A stretch of DNA of 18,506 nucleotides from an uncultured Solobacterium sp. Lineage in GTDB: Bacteria > Bacillota_I > Bacilli_A > Erysipelotrichales > Erysipelotrichaceae. Below are positions 15,787-18,506 of this stretch, piece by piece. A model generated the notes under the pieces. The model was not told the origin of the DNA. It saw only the letters and a list, made by a program, of their open reading frames with translations, and did no database searches. Position 1 is the stretch's first letter, and each line of letters opens with the position of its first letter. The translations under genes and the position numbers were made by a program. The stretch spans positions 1 through 18,506 of the forward strand of contig CALBKL010000155.1 of NCBI GenBank assembly GCA_937895985.1, in the 5' to 3' direction.

Positions 15787-17322
15787 ATGCAATACATGCA
15801 TTCATATTTTCAAATTTTGAAATTTCCACTGATTGTAATTGCATTCGCATGCTTTCTGTGTGGTGTATCAAATATAATCCTTCATCCTGCATATGGATTA
15901 GTCACCATCATCGCAAATGATGGTGTCTTCTTGGTAGGGGAACTATTAGGTATTATTGCACGAACAATCTTAATGTATGCGCCATTACTCATTCTATTAA
16001 GACTATTAACGCAAAAGAAAAACAGCTCCGTAACAGTAGTTGCCGGTTTAACTGGTTATTTTGCATTCCACATTGCTACGATGTTTGTGCCAGCACCAGT
16101 ATTACCATCTTATGCGTATAATGCACTATTCAATATAGGTATCGCATCTTCATCTGTTAGTTATTTATCAGGTTCTGCGAACTATCCATTATTAACAGGA
16201 ATGGTTGGCACAATTATCGTGACAATGTTAACGTATATCGCTTGTCGAACAGGAAGCCATCATGGAATTGGGCAAGCTTCACTATTAAAACAAACAGATG
16301 CGTTATTAAAAACAGTTATATATTGTATATTAGCAGGTGCTGTATTTGGTGTTATTTGGCCATACTTTATCCTGTTCATTGTACGTTTGGTAAACTATAT
16401 CTCTTCTGATTTAGGTAGCCCATTTAATATGATTCTCTATGGAGTCACGGATCGTTTCTTGCAACTGTTCCATTTGAATGCACTCATCCGACAACCATTA
16501 TGGTATTCATCATCTGGTGGAGTGTGGACAAATATTGCAGGTGCTACGGTTGTGGGTGACGCAAATGTGTGGACTGCACAGCTAGGCGCAGGAACACTTA
16601 TATCTGGGGCAGGAAGATTATTTGCACCATATTATGTTATGAATATCTTTGCGATACCTGCAATGATTTGGGGAATGTACAGTATCGGTACATCAAAGGC
16701 ACAACGTGCAAAAGTACAAAAATTATGTATTGTAGGTACACTCATTTCCATGATATCTGGCACAACGATACCACTACAAATTATGATGTTTATGGTTAGT
16801 CCATTACTATTCTTTTTCCATCTTGGATATAATGGATTCTTATACGGATTATTTTCAACATTACATGTAAATCTTGGCTATCTTACAATAGATACCAATA
16901 CCGTTACTGCAATTCCAGGAACACTGCCAGAACTATTAAGCTACTTAAAATATACAAGTTTATATCGTAACTTGATTATTGTAGTCATTGTTGGTGTGAT
17001 TTCTGCGATTGTCTACTTCTTAGCTACTAGACTATACTTCCGTCATCTATCAACAGGATTAATCATCCGTGATGAAGGTGAAAAAATGGTAAAGCAAATC
17101 ATCAAGCATATTGGTGGCCAAGAGAACATCAAACATGTAGATGCCAACGCTACATCACTTGTGATTACGGTATATGATAAAGAAATTGTACATGAGAAAG
17201 AACTTATGGATCTTGGCTCAATCACTATTACACGTGAGGAAAATGTATATACATTACTCTATGGTGCAAAATCATATTACTTACAGAAAGGAATTATCAA
17301 TTCCTTACGTACAGTGATGTAG
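15787..17322 (+). CDS. PTS glucose-family EIICB homologue lacking key active-site residues
   Basis: A 511-residue membrane protein: an EIIC domain with about ten hydrophobic segments (1-420) and a C-terminal EIIB-like domain (433-511). EIIC signatures include FHLNALIRQPLWY (228-240) and the GD...FAIPAMIWGMY stretch (257-298). Two functional motifs are broken. The sugar-site motif G-I-T-E-P-x-E-F reads GTTIPLQI (325-332), with Ile328 and Gln331 in place of both glutamates. The EIIB phosphocysteine motif D-A-C-x-T-R-L-R reads DANATSLV (452-459), with Asn454 for Cys and the arginines lost. The reading frame is intact, with housekeeping-like codon use and a strong AGGAGG (15776-15781), so it is not a decayed pseudogene. 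No EIIA lies beside it. Transport uncoupled from phosphorylation, or a sensor role, is inferred only. Confidence 0.85.
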   Translation: MQYMHSYFQILKFPLIVIAFACFLCGVSNIILHPAYGLVTIIANDGVFLVGELLGIIARTILMYAPLLILLRLLTQKKNSSVTVVAGLTGYFAFHIATMFVPAPVLPSYAYNALFNIGIASSSVSYLSGSANYPLLTGMVGTIIVTMLTYIACRTGSHHGIGQASLLKQTDALLKTVIYCILAGAVFGVIWPYFILFIVRLVNYISSDLGSPFNMILYGVTDRFLQLFHLNALIRQPLWYSSSGGVWTNIAGATVVGDANVWTAQLGAGTLISGAGRLFAPYYVMNIFAIPAMIWGMYSIGTSKAQRAKVQKLCIVGTLISMISGTTIPLQIMMFMVSPLLFFFHLGYNGFLYGLFSTLHVNLGYLTIDTNTVTAIPGTLPELLSYLKYTSLYRNLIIVVIVGVISAIVYFLATRLYFRHLSTGLIIRDEGEKMVKQIIKHIGGQENIKHVDANATSLVITVYDKEIVHEKELMDLGSITITREENVYTLLYGAKSYYLQKGIINSLRTVM

Positions 17323-17337
17323 AAAATTGGCGATAGT

Positions 17338-17367
17338 AAAAAACACTTCGATATTGAAGTGTTTTTT
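17338..17367. terminator. Bidirectional terminator between the nadK unit and the ATPase gene
   Basis: A perfect 12-bp stem, AAAAAACACTTC (17338-17349) with GAAGTGTTTTTT (17356-17367), 6-nt loop. The A- and T-runs on both sides let it work for the two convergent transcripts. Confidence 0.92.
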
Positions 17368-17381
17368 AGACGAATACTTTA

Positions 17382-18506
17382 TTATTTGTCTAATAGCCAG
17401 TGGATGATATTTTTATGGATATATCCCTCTTGGCTAAAATCAATAGTATCCATAGATAAGACATACTTTGGATGGTTGTCGGAAATCTCATGATAGACTT
17501 CAAACTCTCTTTTGCGTGTTTCGACTGTTGCTAATAAATAACAAACTTGGAAATAGAGACGTTTACCATCCTTTTCTGCGATGAAGTCGATTTCTTTATC
17601 CTTCACTTTGCCAATATAAACGGTATAACCACGCTGTAATAATTCTATATAAACGATATTTTCTAATACACGTTCAATGTCTTTGGTATTGGAGAAACCT
17701 TTTGCCTGTCTAAAGCCGTGATCAGTTAGGAAATATTTTTCTTCAACTTTTAAAATATTTTTGCCAATCGTATCGTAGCGAGCTACCTTCTTTAAAATAA
17801 AGGCATTGATACAAAAATTTAGATAATTTAAAACGGTATCTACTGAAACATTACGACCTTCGCTCTTTAGAAAATTTCGGATATTTAAAGCTGAGAAAGT
17901 ATGACTGATATTTTCGGTAGCGTATAACAGAATGCGATTAAAAATATCAATATCACGAATCTGATTATATTCCAAAACATCTTTTACCAAGACGGTATTA
18001 TAGATATCAGAAAGATATTTATAACTTGGATTTGGATCAAGTTGAAAGTGTTTCACAGCAGGAAGACCACCAATTTCAATAAACTTAGTGAAGTATTCTT
18101 CTTGTGATAATTGCAAATCTTTATAACAATCAATAAATTCCTTGAATGTAAATGGATAGATTTCAAATTGAACATATCTTCCCGCAAGTACAGTGGCTAG
18201 GTCACTTGACAACATCGTAGAATTAGAACCTGTAATATAAATATCACAATCATAATCTGCTTGTAGGCCATTGATAACTTCTTCCCAATGATGAACTACT
18301 TGGATTTCATCGAAGAAGAAATATTTTTTGTCATTATTTTGTTTGAGGAATGGCTGCAGATGCTTGGCAAAAGTTTCCGCATTTCGTATCCCAAGCAATT
18401 CCAGACTTTCAAAATTCATAAAAATTTTATTTTCACTTGGGATATCTTTTAAAAGGACTTCAGAAATCATTTTCAATATTGTAGATTTACCAACACGGCG
18501 CATACC
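17382..18506 (-). CDS. ATP-binding protein, AAA_14 plus DUF4143 type (N-terminus outside window)
   Basis: P-loop ATPase of the widespread AAA_14/DUF4143 group, of unknown function. The visible 375 codons begin inside the Walker A motif GMRRVGKST at the window edge, so about 30-50 N-terminal residues are missing and the Met in this motif is not the start. Walker B is YFFFDEIQ, followed by the family stretch YITGSNSTML and LAGRYVQFEIYPFTFKEF. The C-terminal half is the DUF4143 region, which ends in a PD-(D/E)XK-like stretch: KDKEIDFIAEK then KRLYFQVCY. It converges on the nadK unit. Such genes are common in gut and oral Bacillota, often in many copies; a nuclease or toxin-like role has been guessed but not shown. 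Confidence 0.88.
   Translation of the reverse strand, partial: GMRRVGKSTILKMISEVLLKDIPSENKIFMNFESLELLGIRNAETFAKHLQPFLKQNNDKKYFFFDEIQVVHHWEEVINGLQADYDCDIYITGSNSTMLSSDLATVLAGRYVQFEIYPFTFKEFIDCYKDLQLSQEEYFTKFIEIGGLPAVKHFQLDPNPSYKYLSDIYNTVLVKDVLEYNQIRDIDIFNRILLYATENISHTFSALNIRNFLKSEGRNVSVDTVLNYLNFCINAFILKKVARYDTIGKNILKVEEKYFLTDHGFRQAKGFSNTKDIERVLENIVYIELLQRGYTVYIGKVKDKEIDFIAEKDGKRLYFQVCYLLATVETRKREFEVYHEISDNHPKYVLSMDTIDFSQEGYIHKNIIHWLLDK

Overview
The window looks like a chromosomal stretch from a low-GC Bacillota (Firmicutes). Gene order mnmE-tatD-rnmV-rsmA-ispE-glmU-prs, an RNase M5 gene, a T-box leader, a LicT/RAT antitermination system and a cre box all fit this phylum. The reduced synteny (no purR, yabJ or spoVG between ispE and glmU) and the general gene style suggest the Erysipelotrichia, but that is an inference and no rRNA or tRNA is present to test it.

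Layout: (1) 1-924, minus strand: the N-terminal two thirds of a DEAD-box RNA helicase, whose promoter places the transcript start at or very near the ATG (possible leaderless mRNA). (2) 1020-7353, plus strand: a tightly packed housekeeping operon for tRNA wobble modification (mnmE), a TatD nuclease, 5S rRNA maturation (rnmV), 16S dimethylation (rsmA), MEP-pathway isoprenoids (ispE), UDP-GlcNAc synthesis (glmU, lacking most of its acetyltransferase domain) and PRPP synthesis (prs). (3) 7380-11763: a beta-glucoside utilisation operon (licT, EIIBC, a separate EIIA, a GH1 6-phospho-beta-glucosidase). It has its own promoter, a cre box between the -35 and -10, and a RAT that competes with a terminator. 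Its arginine codon choice differs sharply from the surrounding genes, so it was probably acquired. (4) 11825-12025, minus strand: a cold-shock protein. (5) 12165-14447: metG behind a T-box riboswitch. (6) 14472-17367: a GNAT acetyltransferase, then nadK followed after 12 bp by a PTS EIICB homologue. (7) 17382-18506, minus strand: an AAA_14/DUF4143-type ATPase, cut by the right window edge.

How the genes work together: in region 3 the imported, phosphorylated beta-glucoside is the substrate of the GH1 enzyme, and the same PTS controls LicT through its PRD histidines. No terminator is visible between prs and this operon, so the LicT-controlled terminator also seems to be the end of the housekeeping transcript.

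The most unusual gene is the PTS homologue at 15787-17322. It keeps the EIIC-EIIB fold signature but lacks the phosphorylated cysteine of EIIB (Asn in its place) and both glutamates of the EIIC sugar-site motif (T-E-P-x-E reads T-I-P-L-Q). It is probably not a working PTS permease and may be a sensor or an uncoupled transporter co-expressed with NAD kinase. The other notable point is the short GlmU, which implies that glucosamine acetylation happens by another route.
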